The position numbers and the translations under genes were made by a program. Positions 8,177 through 16,382 of a DNA stretch of 41,878 bases are shown one piece after another. The stretch is taken from assembly GCA_902523895.1 (NCBI GenBank), contig CABZAZ010000006.1, forward strand, positions 1 through 41,878, given 5' to 3'. The notes under the pieces are model-generated. The model saw only the letters and a program-made list of their open reading frames with translations. It was not told where the DNA came from and searched no databases. The DNA comes from an uncultured Pelagibacteraceae bacterium (GTDB taxonomy: Bacteria; Pseudomonadota; Alphaproteobacteria; Pelagibacterales; Pelagibacteraceae). The stretch's first letter is position 1. Each line of letters begins with the position of its first letter.

Positions 8177-9772
8177 ATGGAAAACTTTGATTTTATAATT
8201 TTAGGAGCTGGATCTGCTGGATGTGTTTTAGCTAATAGGTTATCTGAAAATCCAAAAAATAAAGTTCTATTGATTGAGGCTGGTGGTAGAGATAATTATC
8301 CCTGGATACACATACCAGTTGGTTATTTCAAAACGATGCATAATCCTTCAGTTGATTGGTGTTATAAAACTGAGCCTGATGAAACAATGAATAATCGATC
8401 AATTCGTTATCCTAGGGGGAAAACTTTAGGAGGAAGCTCAGCTATTAATGGTTTGTTATATATAAGAGGTCAAAGTCGAGATTATGATGTTTGGCGTCAA
8501 CTGGGTAATACTGGTTGGGGTTGGGATGATGTTCTGCCATACTTTATCAAAGCTGAGGATCAAGAACGTGGTAAAGATGATTACCATGGTGTTGGCGGGC
8601 CTTTGTCTGTTTCAGATCAAAGAATTCAGTTACCACTGTTAAATGAATTTCAAAATGCAGCAGAAGAGTTTGGTATTCCTAAAACGAAAGATTTTAATAC
8701 TGGTGATAATCATGGGTGTGGATACTTTCAAGTTACTGAGAAAGATGGATTTAGGTGTAGTACTGCAGTTGGATATTTAAACCCAGTTAAAAATAGAAAA
8801 AATTTAAAGATTATTACTCATGCTCATGTAAAAAAAATTAATTTCGAAAATAAAACTGCTAAAAATATTGAGTACTGGCAAGAAAATGCTCTAAAAAAGG
8901 TTGCAGCTAACAAAGAAATAATACTCTCATCTGGGTCAATTGGATCGCCTCAGATTTTGCAAACTTCAGGGATAGGAAATTCAGAAAAATTAAAAGACCT
9001 TGGTGTAACTATGGTACATGAACTAAAGGGAGTTGGAGAGAATTTACAAGATCATTTAATGTTCAGACCGATTTACAAAGTTAATGGACTTAAATCATTA
9101 AATAAAAAAGTGAATAGTTTATTTGGTAAATTAATGATTGGTATAGAATATGTTTTTAATAGAAGTGGACCAATGACAATGGGTGCTAGTCAAATGTGTA
9201 TGTTTGCTAAGAGTGATCCTTCTTTAGAATTGCCAGATCTTCAATGGCACGTGCAACCAATGAGTATGGACACTTTAGGTGCTACAAAAAATCACGACTT
9301 TCATGCATTCACACCTACTGTGTCAAATATAAGACCAACAAGTAGAGGTCACGTAAATATTATTAATAAAGACTCAAGAATTTATGCAAAAGTAAAACTC
9401 AACTATCTTTCAACTGACCATGATCGTATGGTTGCTGCAAAAGGTTTGAAACTTACAAGGAAAATAGTAATGGAGTCTGAAACTTTTAAAAAATATAAAC
9501 CAGAGGAATATAGACCCGGTATTGATATTAATGACGATGAAGAACTTGTAAAAGCTGGATCAAATTATGCACAAACTATTTTTCATCCAGTTGGTACATG
9601 TAAAATGGGACAAGACGATATGGCAGTCGTTGATGAAAATCTTAAAGTAAAGGGATTAAATAATTTAAGAGTAATTGATGCATCTATAATGCCTAATATA
9701 ACTTCTGGTAATACTAATGCACCTACAATTATGATTGCCGAAAAAGGTGCTGATATGATACTTAGAAGTTAA
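8177..9772 (+). CDS. GMC family FAD-dependent oxidoreductase (choline/alcohol dehydrogenase-like)
   Basis: A 531-aa flavoprotein. The FAD-binding motif GAGSAG is at residues 10-15, followed by LLIEAGG. The first GMC signature is RYPRGKTLGGSSAINGLLYIRG, the second SSGSIGSPQILQTSGIG. The C-terminal catalytic His is H470 in FHPVGTCKMG, followed by NAPTIMIAEKGADMI. Such enzymes oxidise primary alcohols (choline, alkanols, polyethylene glycol, isethionate in IseJ). No signal peptide is present. It is divergent from the TRAP transporter and begins a close-packed plus-strand run. Because xsc is nearby, isethionate oxidation to sulfoacetaldehyde is one testable role, but the substrate is not determined by sequence. 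Confidence 0.92.
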   Translation: MENFDFIILGAGSAGCVLANRLSENPKNKVLLIEAGGRDNYPWIHIPVGYFKTMHNPSVDWCYKTEPDETMNNRSIRYPRGKTLGGSSAINGLLYIRGQSRDYDVWRQLGNTGWGWDDVLPYFIKAEDQERGKDDYHGVGGPLSVSDQRIQLPLLNEFQNAAEEFGIPKTKDFNTGDNHGCGYFQVTEKDGFRCSTAVGYLNPVKNRKNLKIITHAHVKKINFENKTAKNIEYWQENALKKVAANKEIILSSGSIGSPQILQTSGIGNSEKLKDLGVTMVHELKGVGENLQDHLMFRPIYKVNGLKSLNKKVNSLFGKLMIGIEYVFNRSGPMTMGASQMCMFAKSDPSLELPDLQWHVQPMSMDTLGATKNHDFHAFTPTVSNIRPTSRGHVNIINKDSRIYAKVKLNYLSTDHDRMVAAKGLKLTRKIVMESETFKKYKPEEYRPGIDINDDEELVKAGSNYAQTIFHPVGTCKMGQDDMAVVDENLKVKGLNNLRVIDASIMPNITSGNTNAPTIMIAEKGADMILRS

Positions 9773-10365
9773 TGCCCACTGATTTTATCACTCCAGAACA
9801 AATTACAATTTTAACACAAATTATCTTAATTGATCTTGTTTTAGCAGGAGACAATGCAATCATAATTGGAATGGTTGCATCAAAATTTCCTTTAGAACAA
9901 AGACGAAAAATTATTTTTTGGGGAATAGGTGGAGCAGTTGTCTTAAGGATAATCTTAACTTTATTAACTGCGTATTTATTACAAATTACAGGTTTAAGGT
10001 TAATTGGAGGTGTTCTTCTTCTCTATATTGTCTACAAACTTTATGTAGATGTCATAAAAGGTTCTGATCACGAAAGTGATATAAAGGTAGATAATTCCAG
10101 TTTCCTAAAAGCTATTTGGACAATCTTATTAGCTGATTTTACGATGAGTTTAGATAATGTTTTAGGAGTTGCAGGAGCAGCAGGAGACCATTATTACTTA
10201 TTAATTTTTGGTCTTGTTTTATCAATTGTGCTAATGGCAACAGCAGCAACATTAATATCAAATTGGATAAAAAAATATAAATGGATTGCTTGGGCAGGAT
10301 TATTAGCAATTTTAATTGTTGCTATTGAATTGATTTATACTGATATTAAAATATTATTTTTATGA
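9772..10365 (+). CDS. TerC family membrane protein (YjbE type)
   Basis: A 197-aa membrane protein with about seven helices. The two conserved acidic membrane motifs are visible: LIDLVLAGDNAIIIGM near the start and LLADFTMSLDNVLGVAGAAG in the middle. TerC proteins are linked to tellurium resistance and, better supported, to Mn2+ export or metal loading of exported enzymes. The ATG overlaps the GMC stop by one base (TAATG) and the stop overlaps the next SDR start (ATGA), so it is translationally coupled on both sides. Its relation to the neighbouring catabolic genes is unclear. Confidence 0.9.
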   Translation: MPTDFITPEQITILTQIILIDLVLAGDNAIIIGMVASKFPLEQRRKIIFWGIGGAVVLRIILTLLTAYLLQITGLRLIGGVLLLYIVYKLYVDVIKGSDHESDIKVDNSSFLKAIWTILLADFTMSLDNVLGVAGAAGDHYYLLIFGLVLSIVLMATAATLISNWIKKYKWIAWAGLLAILIVAIELIYTDIKILFL

Positions 10366-11132
10366 TGTATCTTAAAAACTACAATTTAAAGAATAAAACT
10401 GCAGTAGTGACTGGAGCTGGAAAGGGACTTGGTAGAGCATGTGCTATAGCGCTTGCTGAAGCTGGTGCTAATTTGATCATCATAAGTAGAACAAAAAAAG
10501 ATTTGGATGAAGTTTCAAAAAAGATAAAAAAAATAAAGTCAAAATGTAAATCTTATGTATGTGACATCACAAATTATAATCAAATTAAAGAGATAATTAA
10601 TAAACAGTCAAAAATAGACATACTGATTAACAATGCAGGCAATAATATTCCAGAACATTTTACCAAAGTTAAAACAAAAAATATGGAGTATTTGGTTAAG
10701 ATAAACACGATGGCAACTTTTAATCTAGCTCAATTATGTGCTTTAAAAATGATTAAGTCCAAAAATAGAAAAAAAATTGGCGGTGCGATTGTAAATATGT
10801 CTTCTCAAATGGGTCATGTTGGTGGTCCTATTAGAAGTGTTTATAATATGACTAAATTTGGCTTAGAAGGCTTAACAAAAGGAATGTCGATTGATCTAGC
10901 TAAATACAACATAAGGGTAAATACTGTTTGCCCAACTTTTGTTGTTACTCCAATGACAAGTAAATTTTTGAAAAGTAAAAAGTTTAAAAAAGAGGTTTTG
11001 GGCAATATTCCCTTGGGAAAATTTGCTGAACTTTCAGATGTAGCAAGCGCAGCCGTATTTCTTGCATCTGATGCAGCGTCAATGATTACTGGAACTTCTT
11101 TATTAGTTGATGGCGGATGGACTGCAAAATAA
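10362..11132 (+). CDS. SDR family oxidoreductase
   Basis: A 256-aa classical short-chain dehydrogenase. The glycine motif TGAGKGLG is at residues 17-24, NNAG at 90-93, S148 in NMSSQMG, and Y161-N-M-T-K165; the C-terminus has the usual GTSLLVDGGW. SR after strand beta2 (ISRTKKDL) suggests NADP(H) preference, unlike the SDR at 2697-3449. The pattern resembles gluconate 5-dehydrogenase or 3-oxoacyl-ACP reductase relatives. Two start codons in tandem (10362 and 10365) are possible; the first overlaps the TerC stop as ATGA. The substrate is not known. Confidence 0.87.
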   Translation: MMYLKNYNLKNKTAVVTGAGKGLGRACAIALAEAGANLIIISRTKKDLDEVSKKIKKIKSKCKSYVCDITNYNQIKEIINKQSKIDILINNAGNNIPEHFTKVKTKNMEYLVKINTMATFNLAQLCALKMIKSKNRKKIGGAIVNMSSQMGHVGGPIRSVYNMTKFGLEGLTKGMSIDLAKYNIRVNTVCPTFVVTPMTSKFLKSKKFKKEVLGNIPLGKFAELSDVASAAVFLASDAASMITGTSLLVDGGWTAK

Positions 11133-11920
11133 TATCAAGATTATTTTTTTTAATAATCTTTTTTATATCAACTCATTCAAATGCTATCGAATTTAAAGGA
11201 AAATTTTTACAGGGTCATTATATTATAGGAATAACTGACCCCTCTTCAAAAATAATTATAGATAAAAAAGAAGTGAAAGTTTCTAAAGATGGTTATTTTG
11301 CTTTTGGTATTGATAGAGATAGAAAATTTGATTTAACTATTACTAAAATAACAAACGGAAAAAGTGAAAAAATAATTAAAAAAGTTATTAAAAGAAAATA
11401 CAACATTCAGAGAATAGATGGCTTAGAAGAAAGTAAAGTTACACCACCTGAGTCAGTTTACAAAAGAATAAAAGAAGAAAACAACAGAATTGGAAAAGCT
11501 AGAGCTATCAATTCTGATTTACCTTTTTTTAAAAACCAATTCATTATGCCTGTAAAAGGAATTATTAGTGGTGTTTACGGAAGCCAAAGAATTTTGAATG
11601 GTAAACCCAAGTGGCCTCACTATGGAATTGATATAGCAGCAAAAAAAGGAACAATGATTAAATCATCGGCATCTGGGGTTGTAACAATGGCGGAGGATAA
11701 TCTTTATTATACTGGCGGTACAATTATAATGGATCATGGACACGGAATTTCAACAATTTACTCTCATCTAGAAAATGTGATGGTATCTGTTGGTGACCAA
11801 ATTAATCAAGGAGATATAATTGGTACGGTTGGATCAACTGGTAGATCTACAGGCCCTCACCTAGATTTTAGGGTAAATTGGTTTCAAACTAGACTTGATC
11901 CAATGTCTTTATTGAATTAG
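11117..11920 (+). CDS. M23 family metallopeptidase, exported (HxD variant)
   Basis: A 267-aa exported peptidase of the LytM/M23 type. Residues 1-23 form a signal peptide ending STHSNA. A beta-rich N-terminal region follows, and the M23 domain runs from about 143 to 262. H168 and D172 (HYGID) are zinc ligands. MDHGHGISTIYSHL places H217 correctly. The last motif reads GPHLDFRVNW, so the residue normally His in the HxH pair is D250, with H248 kept. The same HLD variant is, as I recall, seen in some alphaproteobacterial M23 proteins, so it need not mean inactivity. The gene overlaps the SDR by 16 bp. It probably trims peptidoglycan or regulates an amidase. Confidence 0.88.
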   Translation: MDCKIISRLFFLIIFFISTHSNAIEFKGKFLQGHYIIGITDPSSKIIIDKKEVKVSKDGYFAFGIDRDRKFDLTITKITNGKSEKIIKKVIKRKYNIQRIDGLEESKVTPPESVYKRIKEENNRIGKARAINSDLPFFKNQFIMPVKGIISGVYGSQRILNGKPKWPHYGIDIAAKKGTMIKSSASGVVTMAEDNLYYTGGTIIMDHGHGISTIYSHLENVMVSVGDQINQGDIIGTVGSTGRSTGPHLDFRVNWFQTRLDPMSLLN

Positions 11921-11934
11921 CAAAATTTATCTAA

Positions 11935-12084
11935 ATGATGACAAGACTTAAAAATTTTTTGTTAAAGAGTAAATGGGGTAAATATATTCTAGTTGGAGGA
12001 TTTACTTTCTTTTTGATAAAAGGTTTGATTTGGTTGATAGTTTTCTTTATAGCTGGTTTTAGTTTGATAAACTTTGGATCATAA
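11935..12084 (+). CDS. small membrane protein, unknown function
   Basis: A 49-aa ORF from tandem ATGs at 11935 and 11938 to TAA 12082-12084, starting 14 bp after the M23 stop. It has a basic N-terminus (MMTRLKNFLLKSKWGKY) and one or two hydrophobic segments (ILVGGFTFFLIKGLIWLIVFFIAGFSLI). A positive-inside single helix or tight hairpin is likely. I do not recognise a family. It sits within the plus-strand run between M23 and the hydratase. Confidence 0.62.
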   Translation: MMTRLKNFLLKSKWGKYILVGGFTFFLIKGLIWLIVFFIAGFSLINFGS

Positions 12085-12120
12085 AATATAGTTTATTAAT
12101 AAAAAAAATAATTCAAAAAT

Positions 12121-12891
12121 ATGAGCACATTAATTGAAAGAACTTCAAATAAATTAGTAAAAGCTTTTCTTAAAAATAAGATTATCGCACCATTGCCTAG
12201 AAGATTTACAAAAAAACTGACTGAGGCAAACAAATTTAGAATGCTTTGTGAGAGTAAAGTTAAAAAACCTATAATTGGTTACAAGGCTGGAGGAACTGGA
12301 ATTCCAGTGATGAAAAAGTTAAAGGAAAAAGAGCCATTTTATGCATCAGTTTATAAAAATAATTTTTTGAAAAGCGGTAAAAGTGTCAAGATTAGCAAAA
12401 CTACTTTTGGTATTGAGTTAGAGGTTTGTTATCTAATTAAAAGATCTTTTTTTAATTCAAAAGGTGTAATTACGATGAGGAATATTTCAAAATTTATTTC
12501 TCATATGGCTCCTTGTATAGAAATCGTTGGTTATAGACAAAGAAAAAAAGGAATAACTTCGTTTGGAGATTTATGTAGTGATTTTGGGGCTAATGTAAAA
12601 TTTTTGATCGGTCAAAAGAAAAAATATAGAAAAATTAACATTGGAAATTTAAAAACAAATATTTCAAACAAAAATACAAAACAGAATATTAATGGTAATA
12701 CTAGTGCAGTTTTTATTAATCCATTAAACTCATTAAGGTTTGTTTTAAATAAATTAAAAAAAGATAAAGTTAATCTGAATAAAAATTTTTATGTATTTAC
12801 AGGTTCAACTGTAGGAGTTGTTCCCATAGGCAAAGGTCTTTATCAAGGTAAAATTGATAAGCTCGGTTCTGTTAAGACAATAATAAGATAA
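12121..12891 (+). CDS. MhpD-like hydratase (2-keto-4-pentenoate hydratase / FAH superfamily)
   Basis: A 256-aa protein with the fumarylacetoacetase-superfamily fold of MhpD/HpaH hydratases. IIGYKAGGTG near residue 51-60 corresponds to the VGWKIG motif. The metal-binding glutamates are E99 and E101 in GIELEV and E134 in PCIEIVGYR, matching the E-x-E...E triad. The C-terminal FTGSTVGVVPI matches the usual TGS...P motif. Family members add water to 2-hydroxydienoates or decarboxylate oxo acids. The protein is unusually lysine-rich and short of several aromatic-pathway partners, so the physiological substrate is open. It is followed after 2 bp by a mini-gene. Confidence 0.82.
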   Translation: MSTLIERTSNKLVKAFLKNKIIAPLPRRFTKKLTEANKFRMLCESKVKKPIIGYKAGGTGIPVMKKLKEKEPFYASVYKNNFLKSGKSVKISKTTFGIELEVCYLIKRSFFNSKGVITMRNISKFISHMAPCIEIVGYRQRKKGITSFGDLCSDFGANVKFLIGQKKKYRKINIGNLKTNISNKNTKQNINGNTSAVFINPLNSLRFVLNKLKKDKVNLNKNFYVFTGSTVGVVPIGKGLYQGKIDKLGSVKTIIR

Positions 12892-12893
12892 AA

Positions 12894-13016
12894 GTGAAAA
12901 CATTAATATTATTATCTTTAGTAATTGTTATTGCTTGGGTTTTGTTCAGGCCAATAACGAAAAAAGAGTTAGATCGATATAATGGTAAAGATAATTGGCC
13001 TATGGATTTACATTAA
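12894..13016 (+). CDS. small single-span membrane protein, unknown function
   Basis: A 40-aa ORF with a GTG start at 12894-12896, 2 bp after the hydratase stop, ending TAA 13014-13016. It has one hydrophobic helix (LILLSLVIVIAWVLF) followed by a polar tail (RPITKKELDRYNGKDNW...). The final TTAA at 13013-13016 also encodes the stop of convergent xsc. No family recognised. Coupling to the upstream gene and the exact interlock support expression. Confidence 0.6.
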   Translation: MKTLILLSLVIVIAWVLFRPITKKELDRYNGKDNWPMDLH

Positions 13017-14797
13017 GAATCTAAAGAAGGCTGCTTCTTCATGTCTTCTTTTTTAATACCAGCCACTCTTACTGGCTTTTTCATAGCATCTCTTCTAAAT
13101 GGTTCACCAAGCTCTTGATTTAGAATTACTTCTATAAATGTAGTGATACCTTTTTTTTGATCCTCACAAGATTGCTTGATTGCGGCAGTTGTTTCCTCCA
13201 TTGATTTAACTGTTACTCCTTTTAAACCACAAGCATCAGCTACCTTCGCATAACTCAACTCAGGATCTAATTCAGTTCCAACGAAATTATTATCAAACCA
13301 AAGAGTTGTATTTCTTTTTTCTGCACCCCATTGATAATTTCTAAAAATAACCATTGTAATTGCTGGCCACTCCTCACGAGCACAAGAACTCATCTCATTC
13401 ATGCTAATTCCAAAAGCTCCATCTCCCGCAAAACCAATTACAGGTGTATCTGGGCATCCAATCTTTGCTCCAAGTATTGATGGAAAACCATAACCACATG
13501 GACCAAACAAACCTGGTGCTAAATATTTTCTTGGTTTTTCAAAAGTTGGATAAGCATTTCCTATTGCACAATTATTTCCAATATCACTTGAAATAATTAC
13601 ATCTTCAGGCATTCCAGCTTGAATTGCTCTCCAAGCTTGTCTTGGTGACATTCTATCTTTATCTCTCTCTCTTGCTTCTTTGTTCCAGACTGTTCCTTCA
13701 TCATCATCTTCATGATCTAGACTAGATAATTTTTGTAACCATGCAGATTTTGTTTGATGAATTAAGTCTTTTCTTTTTTGTCTATCCGTATCACCTGCAT
13801 TAGATGATAATTTATCAAATATTTGTTGCGCAACTAATTTTGCATCTCCACTTATTCCAACAGTTACTTTTTTAGTTAAACCAATTCTATCAGGGTTAAT
13901 GTCCACTTGGATAATGCTTGCTTTCTTAGGCCAATAATCTATGCCATACCCTGGAAGTGTTGAAAATGGGTTTAGTCTTGTCCCTAGAGCCAAAACAACA
14001 TCTGCTTTTGAAATTAATTCCATTGCAGCTTTTGACCCATTATATCCTAAAGGTCCTACAGCTAATGGATGGCTTCCTGGAAAACTATCATTGTGTTGAT
14101 AACCAGAACAAACTGGAGAGTCTAATTTTTCTGCAAGTTTTTTTGTTTCTTCAATTGCACCACCGATTACAACTCCTGCACCAGATAAAATAACTGGAAA
14201 CTTTGCATTTGATAAAAGTTTTGCAGCTTTATCTATAGCTTCTGCTCCTCCACCTTGTCTTTCTAATCTTACTATTGGTGGTAATTCTATATCAATAACC
14301 TGCGTCCAATAATCTCTTGGAACATTAATTTGCGCTGGCGCTGAGCCTCTTATTGCTTTTTCAATTACTCTATTTAAAACTTCAGCCATTCTTGATGGGT
14401 CTCTAACCTCTTCTTGGTAACAAACCATATCTTTAAATAAATTCATTTGCTCTACTTCTTGAAAGCCTCCTTGACCCATAGTCTTATTTGCTGCCTGAGG
14501 TGTTACTAATAATAATGGTGTATGGTTCCAGTAAGCAGTTTTAATTGGGGTTACTAATCCAGTTATGCCTGGCCCGTTTTGTGCAATGACCATAGACATT
14601 TTACCTGTAGATCTTGTATAACCATCGGCGATTAGTCCACCATTTGTTTCATGAGCTACGTCCCAAAAAGTAATCCCTGCATCAGGAAAAATATCAGAGA
14701 TAGGCATGAATGCTGAACCTATTATTCCAAAAGCATGTTCGATGCCGTGCATTTGTAAAACTTTTACAAAAGCTTCTTCTGTAGTCATTTTAGTCAT
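13013..14797 (-). CDS. xsc: sulfoacetaldehyde acetyltransferase (Xsc)
   Basis: A 594-aa thiamine diphosphate enzyme that converts sulfoacetaldehyde plus phosphate to acetyl phosphate plus sulfite, the shared step of taurine, isethionate and sulfoacetaldehyde catabolism. The N-terminal block TTEEAFVKVLQMHGIEHAFG and IIGSAFMPISDIFP is highly characteristic of Xsc. The ThDP domain shows GFAGDGAFGISMNEM with the GDG motif. Length matches the family. An AAAGG Shine-Dalgarno lies about 10 nt before the first ATG (14797). It is divergent from suyAB, another sulfite-releasing system. No phosphotransacetylase is in the window, so acetyl phosphate must be handled elsewhere. Confidence 0.95.
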   Translation of the reverse strand: MTKMTTEEAFVKVLQMHGIEHAFGIIGSAFMPISDIFPDAGITFWDVAHETNGGLIADGYTRSTGKMSMVIAQNGPGITGLVTPIKTAYWNHTPLLLVTPQAANKTMGQGGFQEVEQMNLFKDMVCYQEEVRDPSRMAEVLNRVIEKAIRGSAPAQINVPRDYWTQVIDIELPPIVRLERQGGGAEAIDKAAKLLSNAKFPVILSGAGVVIGGAIEETKKLAEKLDSPVCSGYQHNDSFPGSHPLAVGPLGYNGSKAAMELISKADVVLALGTRLNPFSTLPGYGIDYWPKKASIIQVDINPDRIGLTKKVTVGISGDAKLVAQQIFDKLSSNAGDTDRQKRKDLIHQTKSAWLQKLSSLDHEDDDEGTVWNKEARERDKDRMSPRQAWRAIQAGMPEDVIISSDIGNNCAIGNAYPTFEKPRKYLAPGLFGPCGYGFPSILGAKIGCPDTPVIGFAGDGAFGISMNEMSSCAREEWPAITMVIFRNYQWGAEKRNTTLWFDNNFVGTELDPELSYAKVADACGLKGVTVKSMEETTAAIKQSCEDQKKGITTFIEVILNQELGEPFRRDAMKKPVRVAGIKKEDMKKQPSLDS

Positions 14798-14913
14798 TAA
14801 TAGAACCTTTCTAATCTAGCAAATGTAATAATTTTTTATAAAACTATTTCTTAATTGTCGCGATTAATATATAAGATTTTTGAAAATTCAAACAAACAAA
14901 TCGACACGATATA
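14798..14913. promoter_or_regulatory. divergent regulatory region, xsc / suyAB
   Basis: A 116-bp gap between divergent starts. On the plus strand TATAAG at 14870-14875 with TTCTTA 16 bp upstream is a weak promoter candidate for suyA. The xsc Shine-Dalgarno lies at the left end. A loose, imperfect symmetry between TTGTCGCGATT (from 14855) and the AATCGACACGAT before suyA is visible, but I cannot call it an operator. Confidence 0.35.
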
Positions 14914-15198
14914 ATGGCTACTGACATCATAATTCATGATAAAAAGGATAATGTAGGGGTTGTGGTAATCGAAAAAATAACACCAAAACAAGACTGTAAA
15001 TGCTGGATTATGGAGGATGATAGCTCAACAGATATTCAATCAATGGATGAAATACCATTGGGTCATAAAATTGCTATGACGGACTTAAAAGAAGGAGACA
15101 CAATTTTAAAATATGGTCATGACATAGGAAAAGTGGTTAAATCCATAAAAAAAGGTGAACATGTACATGTTCATAACGTAAAAACAAAAAAGTGGTAA
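14914..15198 (+). CDS. suyA: (R)-sulfolactate sulfo-lyase, small subunit (SuyA)
   Basis: A 94-aa SAF-domain protein with [29 protein letters not shown] and KYGHDIGKV, the pattern of the UxaA/GarD N-terminal domain as a separate polypeptide. In SuyAB this small subunit pairs with a subunit of about 42 kDa to split sulfolactate into pyruvate and sulfite. Size and the immediate suyB partner fit that enzyme rather than altronate or galactarate dehydratase, which is the main alternative. The xsc gene divergently beside it supports the sulfonate role. No clear Shine-Dalgarno precedes it. Confidence 0.85.
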   Translation: MATDIIIHDKKDNVGVVVIEKITPKQDCKCWIMEDDSSTDIQSMDEIPLGHKIAMTDLKEGDTILKYGHDIGKVVKSIKKGEHVHVHNVKTKKW

Positions 15199-15202
15199 AT
15201 TG

Positions 15203-16369
15203 ATGGAAATTCCAAAAGGTTTTTTAGGTTACAAAAGAGAAAATGGAAGAGCGGGAACTAGAAATCACGTAATTATCTTACCAGTAGATGATATTTCAAA
15301 TGCTTGCGCAGAAGCAGTCGCAAACAACATAAAAGGAACTATTGCATTACCTCATTCATATGGACGATTACAGTTTGGAGCAGATTTAGAATTACACTTT
15401 AGAACAATGATAGGCACTGGAAGTAACCCAAATGTTGCTGCGGTAATTGTAATAGGTATTGAACCAAAGTGGACTAAAAGAATTGTAGATGGAATAGCAA
15501 AAACTGGAAAACCTGTAGAAGGTTTTCACATTGAAAGAACGGGTGATATTGGAACTGTTATGAAAGCATCCAAAAAGGCACAAGAATTTGTAATGTGGGC
15601 TTCAGAAAAACAAAGAGAAGAATGTCCGATAAGTGATTTATGGATTTCAGTAAAATGTGGAGAGTCAGACACTACTTCAGGTCTTGCATCAAATCCTACA
15701 GTTGGAAACTTAATGGATAAACTTGAGCCACTTGGTGTTCATTTGTGTTTTGGTGAAACTTCAGAGCTAACTGGAGCTGAAAAAGTTTGTGCAACTAGAG
15801 GTGCTACAAAAGAAGCTTCAGATAAATTTATGAAAACTTGGAGTGCATATAATGATTTTATATTGAAAGAGGCAACAGATGATCTTTCAGAGAGTCAACC
15901 AACTGCTGGAAACATTGCTGGAGGCTTGACAACTATTGAAGAAAAAGCATTTGGAAATTTTCAAAAAATTGGTGATTGTAAATTTATAGATGTTTTAGAG
16001 CCAGCAGAAGAGCCAAAGAAAGGTAAAGGATTATACTTTATGGATACTTCTTCAGCTGCAGCAGAGTGTGTAACACTACAAGCAGCAGCAGGGTTTAATA
16101 TTCATCTATTTCCTACCGGCCAAGGTAATATTGTTGGAAATCCCATAGAACCAGTCGTTAAATTAACTGCTAATCCATTAACTGTTAAAAGTATGGGTGA
16201 ACATATTGATTGTGATGTATCGAAAATTCTTTCAAGAGAAATGAATTTATCAGAAGCGGGAGATAAACTTATTGAGACGACTCTAAGAGTTGCTAATGGA
16301 AGATTAACCTGCGCAGAAGCTTTAGGTCATAAGGAATTTGTTATGACTAAACTTTATAGAAGCGCATAA
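15203..16369 (+). CDS. suyB: (R)-sulfolactate sulfo-lyase, large subunit (SuyB)
   Basis: The UxaA-family catalytic subunit, 388 aa. It starts [21 protein letters not shown], a hallmark of the family, followed by [30 protein letters not shown] (Fe-S/active-site region) and [20 protein letters not shown] use ATG 15203, since the only in-frame alternative is a TTG immediately before it. Family members are iron-dependent lyases or dehydratases. The pairing with a 94-aa SAF subunit, xsc on one side and a sulfite/sulfate exporter family on the other point to desulfonation of sulfolactate. Sugar-acid dehydratase remains possible. Confidence 0.86.
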   Translation: MEIPKGFLGYKRENGRAGTRNHVIILPVDDISNACAEAVANNIKGTIALPHSYGRLQFGADLELHFRTMIGTGSNPNVAAVIVIGIEPKWTKRIVDGIAKTGKPVEGFHIERTGDIGTVMKASKKAQEFVMWASEKQREECPISDLWISVKCGESDTTSGLASNPTVGNLMDKLEPLGVHLCFGETSELTGAEKVCATRGATKEASDKFMKTWSAYNDFILKEATDDLSESQPTAGNIAGGLTTIEEKAFGNFQKIGDCKFIDVLEPAEEPKKGKGLYFMDTSSAAAECVTLQAAAGFNIHLFPTGQGNIVGNPIEPVVKLTANPLTVKSMGEHIDCDVSKILSREMNLSEAGDKLIETTLRVANGRLTCAEALGHKEFVMTKLYRSA

Positions 16370-16382
16370 TCATTTAATAAAA

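Noticed and set aside
14914..16369. Altronate or galactarate dehydratase as the first-choice call for the UxaA-family pair
   Set aside because: Possible by family, but the split small and large subunit sizes and the direct xsc, exporter and apr neighbours fit SuyAB better; kept as the alternative.
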